From positions 1 to 6,041 of the forward strand of contig JAJZRM010000193.1 of assembly GCA_021802685.1 (NCBI GenBank): DNA of 6,041 nt. The letters are read 5' to 3'. The stretch comes from Deltaproteobacteria bacterium. Its GTDB lineage: Bacteria > Desulfobacterota > Deferrimicrobia > Deferrimicrobiales > Deferrimicrobiaceae. The notes below the pieces were generated by a model. That model ran no database searches. It was given only the letters and a program-made list of their open reading frames with translations, and was not told where the DNA came from. Made by a program: the position numbers and the translations under genes. Positions 5,231 to 6,041 of the stretch are shown one piece after another; positions within the stretch are counted from its first letter, which is position 1, and each line of letters opens with the position of its first letter.

Positions 5231-6041
5231 ATTGCACTGCCGCCGCCAGGCCCGTGGGCGGGTTGATGTACGCCAGGGAAGACACGGCGTCGATCGCCTT
5301 GCCGGTGGCGGTTTTGCCGTCAAGCGCGGCCACCGGCCGGCCGCCTTGCAGAATGGCGTTCACGACCTCGGTGTAGGAATACCGCGGGTTGTAGGCGCGC
5401 AGCAACGCGGCCAGCCCGGCGACCTCGGGAGTGGCCATGGACGTGCCGCTCGAAACGGCGTAACTCGTTGCGTCGAGGGTCAGCGTCCTGATTCCGAACA
5501 TCGTGATCGCCACGCCGCGATCCGTCTGGAGGGGGTCGGATTGAAGTTGAAAGCCGACGCTGCAGTTCGCGCCGATGCAGTCCGAGATATCCCACTCTCC
5601 GGGGATGAGGTTCGGATACGTCGAAATCCCCGTGACGTCATCGGCGACGGTTCCACCGGCGAAGGGATCGCCGCCCGCGACTGCGTAGCCGACGCGGAAA
5701 TGATCGCCGTTGACGACATTGATCGCGGCGGCGAGCTCCAGCCGCGCCGCATCGATGCCCGCGAGGTTGAAGGATTTGCGGACCCTGTCGTCCGTGGCGT
5801 TGTTGTACTGTGCGGAAGGATACGCGGCGGGGTCGAGCAGGAACGCAGTGGGAACGCCGTCCAGGGAAAGGGTCCCGAAAGCCCAGCCGCCCGCCGTGGT
5901 CGTGCTGGTCGTCCACCCCGAGGTCAGGTTGTCCGTCACGACCCCGGCCGTTCCGGCCCACGTGCTCAGGATATCGGTCCCGGGCGCGACGACGTCAACG
6001 CTCGTGGTTCTGTAGTGCGAAAAGCTTGCTAGCAGATCGCC
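5229..6041 (-). CDS. Subtilisin-like serine protease (S8), C-terminal 270 residues; N-terminus off the right edge
   Basis: The frame is open from the window edge at 6041 to the TAG at 5231-5229. Numbering from the edge, residues 5-26 hold ASFSHYRTTSVDVVAPGTD and ILST, the conserved subtilase stretch before the active-site serine loop. Residues 198-207 are SGTSMATPEV, with catalytic Ser201, followed by the helix AGLAALLRAYNP. The catalytic Asp, His and oxyanion Asn, and any signal peptide, are outside the window. In ordinary subtilases only some 10-20 residues separate the APG stretch from GTSMA; here about 150 residues (36-190) intervene. These look like a beta-sandwich, with strands such as KSFNLAG, ARLELAAA, HFRVGYAV and GVAITMFGI, and a close Cys pair C155/C160. 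The C-terminus stops at PPTGLAAAVQ, which resembles the beginning of an FN3-type domain that is not there. An exported enzyme is expected, probably acting in or beyond the periplasm. The I9-like gene follows immediately. Family assignment is firm; the insert's identity is inferred. Confidence 0.92.
   Translation of the reverse strand, partial: GDLLASFSHYRTTSVDVVAPGTDILSTWAGTAGVVTDNLTSGWTTSTTTAGGWAFGTLSLDGVPTAFLLDPAAYPSAQYNNATDDRVRKSFNLAGIDAARLELAAAINVVNGDHFRVGYAVAGGDPFAGGTVADDVTGISTYPNLIPGEWDISDCIGANCSVGFQLQSDPLQTDRGVAITMFGIRTLTLDATSYAVSSGTSMATPEVAGLAALLRAYNPRYSYTEVVNAILQGGRPVAALDGKTATGKAIDAVSSLAYINPPTGLAAAVQ
5472..5936 (-). other. Inserted beta-rich domain inside the S8 protease
   Basis: This segment codes for about 155 residues between the VAPG stretch and the GTSMATP serine motif. 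Its pattern runs from a W-x(8)-GGW opening through DDRVRKSFNLAG, a repeated series of short hydrophobic strands, and GEWDISDCIGANC, to DRGVAITMFGIRTL. This is similar in rhythm to the MAM/jelly-roll-like modules attached to secreted peptidases. It interrupts the catalytic domain instead of lying at its end. Domain identity is inferred from strand pattern only. Confidence 0.55.

Noticed and set aside
3739..5376. Plus-strand frame of 545 codons spanning several genes
   Set aside because: It crosses the kinase start, the intergenic region, the MarC gene in the wrong frame and the I9-like gene. No conserved motif is seen.
5190..6032. Plus-strand frame of 280 codons
   Set aside because: It is the complement of the S8 protease, whose serine-motif frame on the minus strand is clear.

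Overview
The window is GC-rich (roughly 60-65% by eye), with dense genes and Shine-Dalgarno-led starts. The multi-domain sensor kinase, the MarC protein and the secreted subtilase point to a Gram-negative bacterium, perhaps of the deltaproteobacterial or metal-reducing type. That taxonomic guess is an inference from protein style only; no marker gene is present.

Layout, left to right. (1) Positions 1-1487, minus strand: the 5' part of a group II intron. It has about 500 nt of ribozyme RNA starting with GTGCG, followed by the first 327 codons of its reverse transcriptase/maturase, which runs off the left edge. The RT active-site box reads YADG instead of YADD. (2) Positions 1543-3984, minus strand: a complete hybrid sensor histidine kinase with a periplasmic solute-binding-type sensor, one membrane segment, PAS, HisKA/HATPase and a C-terminal receiver. 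The intron lies 55 bp beyond its stop codon, in the same orientation. (3) Positions 3985-4159: a divergent promoter region. (4) Positions 4160-4828, plus strand: a MarC-family inner-membrane protein. (5) Positions 4849-6041, minus strand: an apparent two-gene unit. It holds the C-terminal part of a subtilisin-like (S8) protease whose N-terminus is off the right edge. Eight bases downstream comes a small exported protein that looks like a free-standing subtilisin propeptide (inhibitor I9 fold).

How the parts relate. The kinase and MarC gene are divergent and share a short control region, but nothing in the sequence proves a functional link. The protease and I9-like gene are probably co-transcribed and translationally coupled, because the ribosome binding site of the second overlaps the stop codon of the first. 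This suggests a protease plus its own inhibitor or folding chaperone. The subtilase also carries an insertion of about 150 residues just before the catalytic serine. The intron is an insertion with no evident role for its neighbours, and its RT may be catalytically impaired.

The most interesting points are the separate I9-like partner of the S8 protease, the domain inserted in the protease core, and the YADG substitution in the intron RT. No CRISPR array, tRNA or rRNA was seen.
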